Below the pieces are notes generated by a model that did no database searches, had not been told where the DNA came from, and was given only the letters and a program-made list of their open reading frames with translations. From Neisseria meningitidis (GTDB lineage: Bacteria; Pseudomonadota; Gammaproteobacteria; Burkholderiales; Neisseriaceae), in assembly GCA_923184405.1 (NCBI GenBank), contig OV299793.1, positions 1,588,668-1,652,667 of the forward strand: a DNA stretch of 64,000 nucleotides, given 5' to 3'. Shown in pieces: positions 9,731-19,211 of this stretch (positions within the stretch are counted from its first letter, which is position 1; every line of letters begins with the position of its first letter). Both the position numbers and the translations under genes were made by a program.

Positions 9731-10528
9731 TCAGCGCACCGGCATCCTTCAACTCTTTGACCAAAGCACCGACGACCGCAGCCTCGTTGCCTGTATTGTT
9801 TTCGATTTCTTTCACAATCCGGCTGCCGACAATAACTGCGTCGGCAACCCGGCCGATTTTGCGCGCACTTTCCGCATTGCTGATGCCGAAACCGACACCG
9901 ATGGGAATATCGATATACTGATGCAAATACTCTATTTTACGCGAAACCTCATCCGTATCCAAACTTGCCGCGCCCGTTACGCCCTTGAGCGAAACATAAT
10001 AGACAAATCCGCCTGCCAGCTCGGCAATGGTTTTAATACGGTCTTCCGTCGTCGTCGGCGCAATCAGGAAAATACAGTCGACCCCGTTATCCTTCAGCTC
10101 GCGATAGAGCGGATCGATGGTTTCGACAGGGGAATCCACCGTCAACACGCTGTCCACACCCGCCTTTGCGGCTTCCTGAGCAAACTCCCGATAACCCATC
10201 TTATGTACAGGGTTCAAATATCCCATCAAAACAACCGGCGTTTGCGTGTCGGTTTCACGGAATTTTCTGACGACATCCAAGACATCGCGCAGCGAAATCC
10301 CGTTTGCCAACGCCCGCTCCGCCGCACGCTGAATAACCGACCCGTCTGCCATCGGATCGGAAAACGGCACGCCCAACTCCAAAATATCCGCACCGTTTGC
10401 AACCATGCCGTGCATCAATGCCAAAGTTGTCCGAATATCGGGTCGCCCACCGTAATATAGGGAATCAATGCCTTTCCGCCATCCAAAGCGGCAAAGCCTG
10501 CCAGATTCTGCTCATTTGTCTCTTCCAT
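9731..10528 (-). pseudogene. trpA: Tryptophan synthase alpha chain, frameshifted
   Basis: TrpA cleaves indole-3-glycerol phosphate and channels indole to TrpB. The body is open from about 10424 to 9740: ADILELGVPFSDPMADGSVIQ contains the catalytic Glu and Asp loop, then YVSLKGVTGA, and IGVGFGISNAESA for phosphate binding. The first 30 residues (MEETNEQNLAGFAALDGGKALI, from ATG 10528) are in another frame, with the break near 10440. One extra base near 9741 carries the frame past the expected KDAVR end into accD. trpB is not adjacent. Identity is secure. Confidence 0.9.
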
Positions 10529-10685
10529 CCTATCGGCAAATATGCCATAAAACACAATCAGTAAATTTTTCCCAGTATAACATTTGAGGTACGGATAGGC
10601 GAATACGGCAAACAGAAACCACGCAAATCAGAGCCGCCGTTGAATTGAAAGTGAGGCGGGAAATAAAACAGCAAACATCTCGGAT

Positions 10686-10846
10686 TATAGTGGATTGAAA
10701 AAAAATCAGGACAAGGCAGCGAAACCGCAGACAATACAAATAGTAACGGAACCGATTCACTTGGTGCTCCAGCAGCACCTAGAGAATCGTTCTCTTTGAG
10801 CCAAGGCAGAGGCAACGCCGTACTGGGTTTTTGTTAATCCACTATA
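10686..10846. repeat. Correia element
   Basis: TATAGTGGATT to CCACTATA, about 161 bp, with the usual internal palindrome AGAGAATCGTTCTCT. A second partial CREE end (TACTGGTTTTGCACCAACCCGCTATA) follows at about 10866-10904. Confidence 0.9.
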
Positions 10847-10955
10847 ACAAAATTCAGAATCAAGACAGGGCAATACCATACTGGTTTTGCACCAACCCGC
10901 TATAAAATTGCATAAAAAATAGACGCTGTAAAACACAAACGTCTAGCCTATACCG

Positions 10956-11047
10956 AGCGGAAATAAGAGGGATTCCAACCCTCGATGCAGGTTGACCCTA
11001 CATACTTCCTTAGCAGGAAGTGCCTTCAGCCTCTCAGCCAGTACTCC
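10956..11047 (-). tRNA. tRNA-Ser (anticodon GCU), with damaged acceptor stem
   Basis: The minus strand reads a class II tRNA: GGAGTACTGGCTGAGAGGCTGAAGGCAC (D arm), anticodon stem-loop CTTCCTGCTAAGGAAG with GCT at the anticodon, a long variable arm (GTAGGGTCAACCTGC), then T-arm GAGGGTTGGAATCCCTC. Two defects: the T loop has TTGGAAT instead of the near-universal TTCGAAT, and only about four of seven acceptor pairs form. CCA is not encoded. Arm structure and anticodon make the identity firm; the defects probably reflect read errors. Confidence 0.75.
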
Positions 11048-11149
11048 TAAGGAAGCTGTAACTATAATCAACGATACCGATACCGTCAAGGAAAAATGGA
11101 AAGCAAATATTAATCATTTGAAATAAAATAAGATTTACCCTGATGATAC

Positions 11150-11397
11150 CCAATCAGGCACTTCTTTCTTCCTGAATGGAAATATTCCTGACTGCCACAT
11201 CCTCAAGCAAAATGCTTTTCTGCATCCTGTTTGATTTCCTGAAACCACGCGTCTTCAGGAAAACTGCAAGCAGACATCCAATGTTGACAGCAGGTTTTGC
11301 GACAGGGCTTTGGTCAGGTATTCCTCCTCGTTGGCTTCGCCGCTTGTCCGGCTGTTCAGCCAAACCGTCGGCACGGGCTTTGTGTCCGTGTGCCAAA
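11150..11397 (-). pseudogene. Fragment of unknown gene, cut by a CREE
   Basis: On the minus strand two frames make a plausible protein piece: PTVWLNSRTSGEANEEEYLTK..LSTLDVCLQF, then FPEDAWFQEIKQDAEKHFA after one shift near 11260. I do not recognise the family. Its 5' side ends abruptly at the CREE beginning at 11398, so it may be the 3' remnant of a gene the element interrupted. The remaining spacer to the tRNA-Ser gene shows nothing. Confidence 0.3.
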
Positions 11398-11503
11398 TAT
11401 AGTGGATTAACAAAAATCAGGACAAGACGACGAAGCCGCAGACAGTACAGATAGTACGACAAGGCGAGGCAACGCCGTACTGGTTTAAATTTAATCCACT
11501 ATA
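11398..11503. repeat. Correia element, short (about 106 bp) form
   Basis: TATAGTGGATTAA to TTAATCCACTATA with an internal deletion relative to the 154-bp copies. The segment from the AGAACGATTCTC palindrome to the mid-element is lost, and the known IHF-site region goes with it. This matches the recognised short class of CREE. Confidence 0.9.
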
Positions 11504-11816
11504 ATTGAGGCGGTAATTTTTGCGCCCAAAGCTGCGGTATGTCGGAATTGTCTTCAATCATGACGGAAAGGATGAATACGGCGGTCGCCAGCCTGCCGCC
11601 GTTCATTCTAAGGTCGAGGGAACGGTTGGGCGGCAGGGTGCTGAGTGTTTCTGCCATTCTGAACCAAAATTCGCCACTGGCTTCGTCGGGTGCGTTCAAT
11701 TTAAGCATTTCATAGTGAACCTCCTGATCATCGTTTTGCACGAGACCCCATACTTCGGCAAGGATTTTCTGTTCTTCCCGGCTCAAGTGTTGCCACTTTT
11801 CAATATGTTGCTGCAT
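11499..11816 (-). CDS. Conserved hypothetical protein, 105 residues
   Basis: An intact small acidic soluble protein starting MQQHIEKWQHLSREEQ, with no signal peptide or membrane segment. It has a helical N-terminus, then a C-terminal RMNGGRLATAVFILSVMIEDN. I know no function. It starts 24 bp after the kdsB stop on the same strand, so it may be the last gene of that cluster. Its final codons read CCG CCT CAA TTA TAG, and the TAG lies in the terminal TATAG of the adjoining CREE, so the element supplies the stop codon. One of the few unbroken genes here. Confidence 0.7.
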   Translation of the reverse strand: MQQHIEKWQHLSREEQKILAEVWGLVQNDDQEVHYEMLKLNAPDEASGEFWFRMAETLSTLPPNRSLDLRMNGGRLATAVFILSVMIEDNSDIPQLWAQKLPPQL

Positions 11817-11837
11817 ATCTTTTCCCTTTGAACCTTT

Positions 11838-12599
11838 TTATACGGTCTGAAATACAGCGCGAACCCTATCCAAATCTTCCTGCGTATCCACACCGGCGGC
11901 GGGGGCTTCTTTGGCGGTTTCGACGGCAATCGGGTAGCCGTGCCACAGGACGCGCAGCTGTTCCAGCGATTCGATGGTTTCCAGCGGCGAAACGCTCATT
12001 TCGGCATAGCATTGCAGGAAGATAACGCGGTAAGCGTAGATGCGATATAGCGCAGGACGGCGCTTTCAGACGGCATTTCGCGTTTTCCTGCCGCATCGCA
12101 TCGCGCGGATAGGGAATCAGGGCGCGGCTGAAGTAGATGGCGTTGCGGTTTTTGTCGAGGACGACTTTGACGGCATTGGGATTCTACCAATTCGTCGAAA
12201 TCGTCCAATTCGTGCTGGCCGCAGTTGCCATCTGTACGTTGTCTTCCACCAAGACTTCGGCGGTGCGGTCGATGAGTTCAGGGGCAATCAGCGGCTCGTC
12301 GCCCTGTACGTTGACAACCACCGGATGCGGCGGCAGCTTCAGCGCGGCAGAGGCTTCGGCAAGGCGCGTCGTGCCGCTTTCGTGCCTGTTTGAAGTCATG
12401 ACGACTTCGATACCGTGCGCCTGACAGGCTGTCTGAATGTCGGGATGGTCGGTGGCGACGACGACGCGCCAGCTTTACTTTTTGCCGCCTGTTCGGCAAC
12501 GCGCACGACCATCGGTTTGCCGTGGATGTCCGCCAAGGCTTTTCCGGGCAGGCGCGACGAATCCAGCCGCGCCGGAATCAATACGACGAATTCGGTCAT
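11838..12599 (-). pseudogene. kdsB: 3-deoxy-manno-octulosonate cytidylyltransferase, frameshifted
   Basis: KdsB activates KDO to CMP-KDO for lipid A core assembly. The start [20 protein letters not shown] holds the nucleotide-binding loop (ARxxSxRxPGK). [26 protein letters not shown] contains the QGDEP catalytic motif, and AVFQTV ends it at 11838. Frame changes lie near 12480, 12390, 12190 and 12020. The start overlaps the upstream UPF0434 stop as ATGA. It lies in an envelope cluster with lpxK upstream. Confidence 0.85.
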
Positions 12600-12777
12600 G
12601 CTTCGAGTTCCTCTTCGCCCAACGGACGCGCTTCGTTTTCCAGCATATAGGGAATGCCGTCTTTAATCGAATACACAAGCTTCGCCTGACGGCTCCACAA
12701 TTCCTGTTTGTACTGATGATATTCCAGCCTGCCTTTGGTAACGGGGCAGACGAGGATGTCTAAGAATTTTTTTCCAT
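12596..12777 (-). pseudogene. UPF0434 / Trm112-like small protein, start frameshifted
   Basis: About 60 residues: [20 protein letters not shown], then [20 protein letters not shown]. This is the YcaR-type Trm112-like fold often found next to kdsB and lpxK. The natural start ATG GAA AAA AAA TTC needs eight A bases, but only seven are present after GG near 12770. The ATG at 12775-12777 is therefore out of frame and the frame opens only through upstream non-start sequence. This is a homopolymer length error or a slipped tract. Overlaps kdsB by four bases. Confidence 0.75.
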
Positions 12778-12845
12778 AGGGTTGCTTTCGGGTTTGATGG
12801 TTCAATCAATCGGATGCCCTCTTCAATATTTCAGACGGCTATCAT

Positions 12846-13424
12846 TTATTTCTGATGCCTTTTCCCAACCTGTCCGGCTTGTTTACAGCCCGCATCGGGA
12901 TTTTTACCGCCGCAGATGATGCGCCGCAACTCTTCCGTAAACGCGGGCAGATGATGTCGCGCGATTTTCCCTGACAATGCAGTCCAAGATACTGCTATTT
13001 CACTCATCGATTTCTTGATTAAGCGCGGATTTTGGCAACGACGGACTGACCGACAGGCGAACCGTAAAGGCAATCATGCCGTCAATTTCTTCTTGCGTGT
13101 ATATCTCACGGGCATTCTTCAATAAAGCATTACGGACAGCCTGTTTCACTTCGGGCGTAATCAAATCTTTCAAAACATTCTCACGATAGCGGTTAAAGGC
13201 TTTTGCCGCCCGATCCATTTTCGCTTCCGGCATTTCGGCAAGGGCTTTGTCCGCATACGGTTTAAATCCGGCATTAAAGTCCTCAATCATATTTTTTCTA
13301 TATCCCGGTCAAAATTCTGCGTATCCAGCCAACGCGCCAACGACGCGTCGCTGGGCGGGGCGGCAAAAGCGTTGGTGCACAATGCCAGCGTGGCGAAAGG
13401 CAATAACAGGGTTATCAGCTTCAT
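12846..13424 (-). pseudogene. DUF2059-type exported protein, frameshifted
   Basis: MKLITLLLPFATLALCTNAFAAPP is a clear signal peptide. The mature part has the DUF2059 pattern: MIEDFNAGFKPYADKALAEMP, NRYRENVLKDLITPEVKQAVRNA, EEIDGMIAFTVRLSVSPS. After a shift near 13020 it ends ..CKQAGQVGKRHQK at 12846. Another shift near 13295 (one A missing in a tract) separates the signal peptide from the body. Probably periplasmic; function unknown. Confidence 0.65.
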
Positions 13425-13480
13425 ATTCAATACTTTAACAAATGATTAATGCAGCAATAACAAAATACAACCGATTTTCA

Positions 13481-13585
13481 TTATTCCTGTCCAAGTGGAA
13501 ATCCGGAGATTTAGGACTTCGGAAGCCTCCTAGGCATTCCTGAAAAATCGAGATTCAGATTCATACCTGCGCGGGAATGACGGCG
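13481..13585. repeat. Degenerate dRS3 repeats
   Basis: Two weak copies, ATTCCTGTCCAAGTGGAAAT near 13484 and CTGCGCGGGAATGAC near 13567, in the spacer between the DUF2059 gene and lpxK. Confidence 0.55.
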
Positions 13586-13633
13586 GAGGGCGTTCTTATT
13601 CAAATCCGTAATCACTCCACCCAAACCATGCTT

Positions 13634-14660
13634 TCAGACGGCCTTCGGTACATCTTCCAACCGCTCCAACACAAACGCCGCCAAATCAGGTTCGATTATC
13701 GCACAAACGGGCAACACCCAAACATGATTCGGGCAAATGCCGTCTGAAAATTTGACCGCATCTTTCTCCGTAATAATGACCGCGTCCGCATCGGGCAAAT
13801 CTGCCGCCGAAATGTCGGCGTGGTCAGGCAGCGCGACGGTCCGCTTCACGGTAATGCCCATATTCCGCAACGAATCGAAAACGCGCCAATTGGCAATACC
13901 TGCCACGGCGACGACGGTTTGATTTTTCAGACGGCCTGTGTCCAGTATTTCGGACGGATTGTTCAAACGGTAAATCCGTCCCGCTTCGATACGGCTGTGA
14001 AACATATTTTCAGACGGCCTAAACAGCGCATCCGCCTTGCCGCCGCTGACGACGACCGCATCCACCGAATCCAGCCGCAACAAAGGTTCGCGCAAACTGC
14101 CGTTGGGCAGTAAATCCAAATCCGTGCCGCCCCGTATCCGCCGACGGAAACACCGCGATTTCCACATCTCGCCGCAGGGCGTAATGCTGCAAACCGTCGT
14201 CCGCCACAATCAGTCCGATGTCGGGATGCGCCGCCAGCAACGCCCTGCCTGCCTCTGCACGGCTGCTGCCCACCGCCGTCGGCGCACCGGTTTTGCGGAA
14301 CAGCAGCAAAGGCTCATCGCCCGCATCTTCCGCTCGGCTCTCAGCATTCAATACATGAACCGCCTTGCTCTTGCGCCCGTAGCCCCGGCTGATGATGCCG
14401 ACCATGACGCCCTTTTCCTGCAAACCCGACACCAGCGCGGCAACAATCGGCGTTTTTCCTGTCCCACCCGCGTGAATATTGCCGACCACGACCACAGGCA
14501 CGGGCAGCTTTCGCTTTGCCGTTTTCCCGATAAAAATCCGTCCGCCGTTTTGCCGCAATTTGGCAAACAGCCCGAGAGCGGCTTACAGAAAAGACAAAAC
14601 CGGATAAGGTTTTTGCCAATGCTGTTCGATAACGGTATGAAATTTGAAACAATTCGGCAT
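13634..14660 (-). pseudogene. lpxK: Tetraacyldisaccharide 4'-kinase, frameshifted
   Basis: LpxK phosphorylates the 4' position of the lipid A disaccharide at the inner membrane. The P-loop is seen as [17 protein letters not shown], followed by [49 protein letters not shown] (the family DDGLQH motif) and [11 protein letters not shown]. The end [12 protein letters not shown] reads straight into a TGA formed inside an uptake sequence (GCC GTC TGA A). One frameshift lies near 14090, and a stop lies in the N-terminal membrane anchor near 14580. An MsbA-type partner gene is not adjacent. Confidence 0.85.
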
Positions 14661-14689
14661 ATTCGATACAAACTGACGCTAAAATCAGC

Positions 14690-14966
14690 CCGGGCATTAA
14701 TCATGCGTACCGATACAGACCCACCTATAAACAACGCGAAGACCAAACCGATAAGCGAACCAATCAGGTAAATAAGCAACTGCGCTTTACAGAAATTGGC
14801 GCGGTTCGCTGCCTCTGCCGAACACCCCAAACAAAATTGACCAAAGGAATCATGAAAACAATCATCGTCAACACGCCACCGCCCTGTCGTCATGACGGGA
14901 GGCGGTTTGTTTTGAAGTCTCGGGCATATCGCCAATATGATAACGGACACGTTTCATCTCTTTCAT
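14690..14966 (-). pseudogene. Small two-helix membrane protein, frameshifted
   Basis: From the ATG at 14964-14966: MKEMKRVRYHIGDMPETSKQ, then in shifted frames VLTMIVFMIPLVNFVWG and AQLLIYLIGSLIGLVFALFIGG. Together these suggest a protein of about 90 residues with a cytoplasmic start and two membrane helices. I do not recognise it. It lies just upstream of lpxK on the same strand. Two frame changes are needed. The CREE at 14985 begins directly upstream and could supply its promoter. Confidence 0.4.
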
Positions 14967-14984
14967 TTGCCAGTATCTTTCATT

Positions 14985-15138
14985 TATAGTGGATTAACAA
15001 AAACCAGTACGGCGTTGGCTCGCCTTAGCTCAAAGAGAACGATTCTCTAGCAGCTGAAACACCAAGTGAATCGGTTCCGTACTATTTGTACTGTCTGCGG
15101 CTTCGTCGCTTTGTCCTGATTTTTGCTAATCCACTATA
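14985..15138. repeat. Correia element, full length
   Basis: 154 bp, TATAGTGGATTAACAAAAAC to CCACTATA, the same orientation as the copies at 1316 and 62059. Confidence 0.95.
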
Positions 15139-15151
15139 TCAATCTGATAGC

Positions 15152-15185
15152 AAAATGCCGCCTGAAACAGTTCAGACGGCATTTT
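15152..15185. terminator. Uptake-sequence hairpin, likely maeB terminator
   Basis: AAAATGCCGCCTGAA (one mismatch from the uptake 12-mer) and TTCAGACGGCATTTT, 15 bp past the maeB stop. Confidence 0.75.
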
Positions 15186-15199
15186 AAACCGCAAACGGT

Positions 15200-16476
15200 T
15201 TACAGCTTCCATTCGCTCAGCTTGCAGCGTAAGCTTCAAATCTGCAATCGGACGGGTTGCCACGCCGCTTTCCATCGCTGCTTTGGCGGCAGCCGTAGCA
15301 ACGCGCGGCAGCAGGCAGGAATCGAACGGAGTCGAATCAGGTATTCCGCGCCGAATTCAAATTTCTTACCGTAAGCGGCAACCACTTCTTCGGCTACTTC
15401 TTCCATCGCCAAATCCGCCAAAGCATACACGCAGGCGCGTTTCATTTCTTCGTTGATGGTCGTCGCGCCGACATCCAACGCGCCACGGAAGATGAACGGG
15501 AAGCACAATACATTGTTCACTTGGTTCGGGAAGTCGGAACGGCTTGTACCGATAACCACGTCCGGACGGGTTTCTTTCGCCAGCGGCGGCAGGATTTCCG
15601 GATTCTGGTTGGCTATAGCGAACACGATGGGTTTTTCGTTCATCGTGTCCAACATTTCGGGGGTCAGCAGGTTCGCGCCGGACAGACCCAAGAAGATGTC
15701 TTTGGCTTTAACCGCATCGGCCAATACGCGCTGGCCGTTGTCTTCAATGGCGTAGAACTGTTTAGACTCATCCATGCGATCTTTGTCTTCGCGGGTTTTG
15801 TAAATCACGCCTTTGAGTCGCAAACGGTCACGTTTTCGCGTTTCAAGCCCAAATCCAGCAATTGGTTCAAGCAGGCAATCGCGGCCGCACCCGCACCAGA
15901 GCAAACCAAGGTCGCTTCTTCGATTTTACGGCCGGAGAAACGCAGGGCGTTCAATACGGCAGCGGCGGTAATGATGGCCGTGCCGTGCTGGTCGTCGTGG
16001 AATACGGGGATTTTGCAGCGTTTGCGTAATTCGCGTTCGATGTAGAAACACTCGGGTGCTTTGATGTCTTCGAGGTTGATGCCGCCGAAGCGTCGGCTCT
16101 AAAGCGGCGATGATGTCCACGAGTTTTTGCGGGTCTTTTTCATCGATTTCGATGTCGAACACGTCCACACCAGCGAATTTTTGAACAATACGCCTTTACC
16201 TTCCATCACGGGTTTGCCCGCCAGCGCGCCGATGTCGCCCAAGCTCAAAACGGCCGTACCGTTGGAAATGACGGCGACCAAGTTGCCTTTGGCGGTGTAT
16301 TTGTAGGCATTTTGCGGATCGGCATGGATTTCCATACAAGGAGCGGCTACGCCCGGAGAGTACGACAACGCCAAATCTTTGTCGGTCGCCAAAGATTTGG
16401 TCAGAGTAACGGAAATTTTGCCCGGAACGGGTAATTCGTGGAACTTGAGGGCGGCTTCTTTCAAAGAGTTTTCCAT
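15200..16476 (-). pseudogene. maeB: NADP-type malic enzyme (short form), frameshifted
   Basis: Malic enzyme decarboxylates malate to pyruvate with NADPH production. [23 protein letters not shown] leads into [41 protein letters not shown] (shifted frame) and the NAD(P)-binding [18 protein letters not shown]. The end is EWKL at 15200. Total about 425 residues, so it lacks the phosphotransacetylase-like C-terminal domain of the long MaeB type. Frame changes lie near 16175, 16095, 15840 and 15320. About 220 bp of spacer separates it from tmk. Confidence 0.85.
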
Positions 16477-16696
16477 GTGTCAATCCTGTTGCGAGATAAT
16501 GATTTGAATCGGACAGTCCGAAACGCTTTCGGGTCATCATGTTACGGGCGTTCGTTAATCTTGCCGACGCATCCTGCCTTGTAACCGAGCGTAATGCTAT
16601 CATGCTAAAAGTTTGGCGCATACCGCCATTTTCACCTGCGGCACTGCCGTTTGATTTTCGGCGCGGGCGGATGCGCTTGTTTCAATATTTGCCGCA

Positions 16697-17315
16697 TTAA
16701 CAGCAGAAATGTCCGTCCAACACTTTTTCTATGCTGTTTCTGACTTCATCCAAGCCGAGGTTACTGTCGATAACGGCGTAACGTTCCGGACAGGCGGCGG
16801 CACGGTTGTGATAAACGCTGCGCACACACATGAAGAAATCTGCCTGTTCCTGCTCGAAACGGTCTTTCTCGCGCGCCTGCCCGATACGCGCCATCGACAC
16901 TTCCAGCGGCACATCCAACAGCAGGGTCAAACCGGGGCGCAAACCGCCCTGCACCCAATGTTCCAAAATTTCAATGTCTTCAGACGGCATTCCCCGCCCG
17001 CCGCCCTGATAGGCGAAGGTTGCATCGGTAAAACGGTCGGACACGACATGGATGCCGTCTGAAAGTGCAGGCAATATCACGTCTTCAATATGCTGCATTC
17101 TGGCGGCGAACATCATCAGTGTTTCAGCACGCAAACCGGCTTTGGTTTCAGGGTTGAGCAGGATTTCGCGCAAGGACTCACCGACCGGCGTTCCGCCCGG
17201 CTCTCGCGTGAACAGCACGGGCAGCCCCTCCGTTCAAACCATGCTTTGATGACGGCAACTTGGTGGATTTGCCGGCTCCGTCTACGCCGTCCAAAGTGAT
17301 GAATTGCGGTTTCAT
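16697..17315 (-). pseudogene. tmk: Thymidylate kinase, frameshifted
   Basis: Tmk makes dTDP from dTMP and is essential. MKPQFITLDGVDGAG KST (P-loop, crossing a shift near 17260) is followed by LFTREPGGTPVGESLREILL with the DR/TREPGG motif, VVSDRFTDATFAYQGGGRGM (the DR-Y substrate loop), LLLDVPLEVSMARIG, and the end EKVLDGHFCC. From 17218 to the stop the frame is open. mltG ends 60 bp downstream of the next terminator hairpin on the same strand, and the two genes are commonly adjacent. Confidence 0.9.
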
Positions 17316-17336
17316 GCTTGCAGTTCCGGTAAGGGT

Positions 17337-17371
17337 ATGCCGTCTGAAAACACAAACTTTTCAGACGGCAT
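17337..17371. terminator. Paired uptake-sequence hairpin between mltG and tmk
   Basis: ATGCCGTCTGAAAA and TTTTCAGACGGCAT, a perfect inverted pair. It lies immediately downstream of mltG and upstream of tmk. Confidence 0.8.
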
Positions 17372-17374
17372 GGT

Positions 17375-18366
17375 TTATTTTTTCAAAATATATTTGCGGA
17401 CGGCGGAAATGTGTTCGGTCAATCATGGCTGAACTGGCTCAAGCCCGTACCGTCCATTTTAGAAACAAAATAAAGGTATTTTTCGCCGGACGGATGGGCG
17501 GCGGCATCAAGCGCCGCCTTGCCGGGCAGCGCAATCGGGGTTGGCGGCAGACCGCCGCGCGTGTAGGTGTTGTACGGCGTGTCGCGGCGCAGGTCGGCTT
17601 TACGGATTTTGCCCTTGTATGCCGCACCCATGCCGTAAATCACGGACGGGTCGGTTTGCAGGCGCATACCGATTTTCAGGCGGTTGACGAAGACGGAAGC
17701 GACATGGTCGCGGTCGGCTTCATGCCCCGTTTCATTTTCGACCAGGCTCGCCATAATCAGCATTTCATAGGATTTTTATAAGGCAGCCCGTCCCGCCTGC
17801 TTTCCCATGCCTCATTCAGGCGGCGCTGCATCGCCTGTAGGCGGTTTGGTAAATCCTAAATCGCTGCCGCCCGCATCGATTTCGTAGCTGTCGGGGAAAA
17901 ACTGCCCTTCAGGATTGCCGCTGAAGGCATCAGGGGCAACTTCCGCCATCAGTTTTTCATTGCTCCAGCCTTTGGTGTCGTGTTCGATGTCGGGCGTTGC
18001 GTCGATGACTTTCCTCATATGCGAAAAACGCGAACCGTCGATAATCTGCACGGTAACGGAATCCGGCCTGCCGCCGCGCATTTTCAGCAAGATATCCCAA
18101 GCAGACGCTTCCGAACGCAGTCTGTACGTCCCCGTATGCAGCCTGTTGTGCACACCCAAAACGTAGGCCGCCGCCGTCAAAACATGCCTGCTGAACACGA
18201 TGCGGTCTTCAGCAAGTTTCCTGCCGACCGACGAAATACCCTGGTTTTTGGCAATTTTAATTCGGTATGCCCTACCGTTGTCTTTAGGGACGAAAAGCAG
18301 CGCGGCGAAAACGGCTGCCGATACGGTCAAAAAAACGGCAGACCATTTCAACAATTTTATCAACAT
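17375..18366 (-). pseudogene. mltG: Endolytic murein transglycosylase MltG, frameshifted
   Basis: MltG cleaves nascent glycan strands in the inner membrane and sets chain length. MLIKLLKWSAVFLTVSAAVFAALLF is the single membrane anchor. A LysM-like segment (NGRAYRIKIAKNQGISSVGRKLAED) follows, then the YceG catalytic domain with MLIMASLVENETGHEADRDHVASVFVNRL containing the catalytic Glu, DPSVIYGMG and YNTYTRGGLPPTPIALPGKAAL. Frame changes lie near 17800 and 17425. The last residues RKYILKK end at 17375. Confidence 0.85.
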
Positions 18367-18449
18367 GGTAGGATTCCCAGCATTCGGAATACGTCTTAAA
18401 ATTCGGGCGACAGTATAACCCAAATTGCCCGCCGGACAGGAAGAACATC

Positions 18450-19018
18450 ATGGACAATCACGCCGAAGCACACTGGCAAAACGGCTGGCTTCAAAGCATA
18501 CGCCATACCCCGTCACCCAATTTCAGCCCGAGGGAAACAGGGAAACGGTTTCCCTGATTGTGTTGCACAACATTTCGCTGCCGCCGTTCGAATATGGTAC
18601 GGATGCGGTTGGAGGCTTTTGCCAATCGGCTCGACCCGAACGAACACCCGTTTTTCGGATTGATACACACTTTGCGCGTATCAGCCATTTCTTAATCAAA
18701 CGCGACGGCAAAACGGTACAGTTCGTTTCCTGCGACAATATGGCATACCATGCCAGCGTATCTTCATTCGGCGGCAGGGAAAAATGCAACGCATTTTCAA
18801 TCGGCATCGAACTGGAAGGCTGCGATTTCGAACCGTTTGCCGAAGCGCAATACCGTTCGCTCGAAGCCTTGTTGGACGCAATCTGCCGCCACTACCACGT
18901 CACGGCGGTAACGGGGCACCAAGACATCGCGCCCGGCCGCAAAACCGACCCCGGCCACTTTTTCGACTGGCGGCGGATACGGGAGAAAGGGTTTCCCGTA
19001 GACAGAAATGCCGTCTGA
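18450..19018 (+). pseudogene. ampD: N-acetyl-anhydromuramyl-L-alanine amidase AmpD, one frameshift
   Basis: AmpD is the cytoplasmic zinc amidase that recycles anhydro-muropeptides. LIVLHNISLPP holds the first zinc His. FLIKRDGKTVQFVSCDNMAYHAS and NAFSIGIELEGCDFEPF (active-site Glu) follow, then the last zinc ligands in VTGHQDIAPGRKTDPGHFFDW. The start MDNHAEAHWQNGW at 18450 fits the family; a shift near 18530 interrupts it. The final codons GCC GTC TGA use the uptake sequence as stop. Confidence 0.9.
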
Positions 19019-19043
19019 AAACCACAGATTTCAGACGGCATTT
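19006..19043. terminator. Paired uptake-sequence terminator of ampD
   Basis: AAATGCCGTCTGAA and TTCAGACGGCATTT. The left arm contains the ampD stop codon. Confidence 0.85.
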
Positions 19044-19211
19044 CGGAAAATTTCCGCTTATTTCGACACACTGCTGTCAGACCCTGCAATTTTCGTTATA
19101 ATTCAAACGTTATAACCGGCCGTTCCGTCAGACTGCCGGAAACGCAAGCCCGATTTAACCGCAGTACCCGCACTTTGCGCATCCTGCATCCAGAAATTTA
19201 AAGAGATTGCC

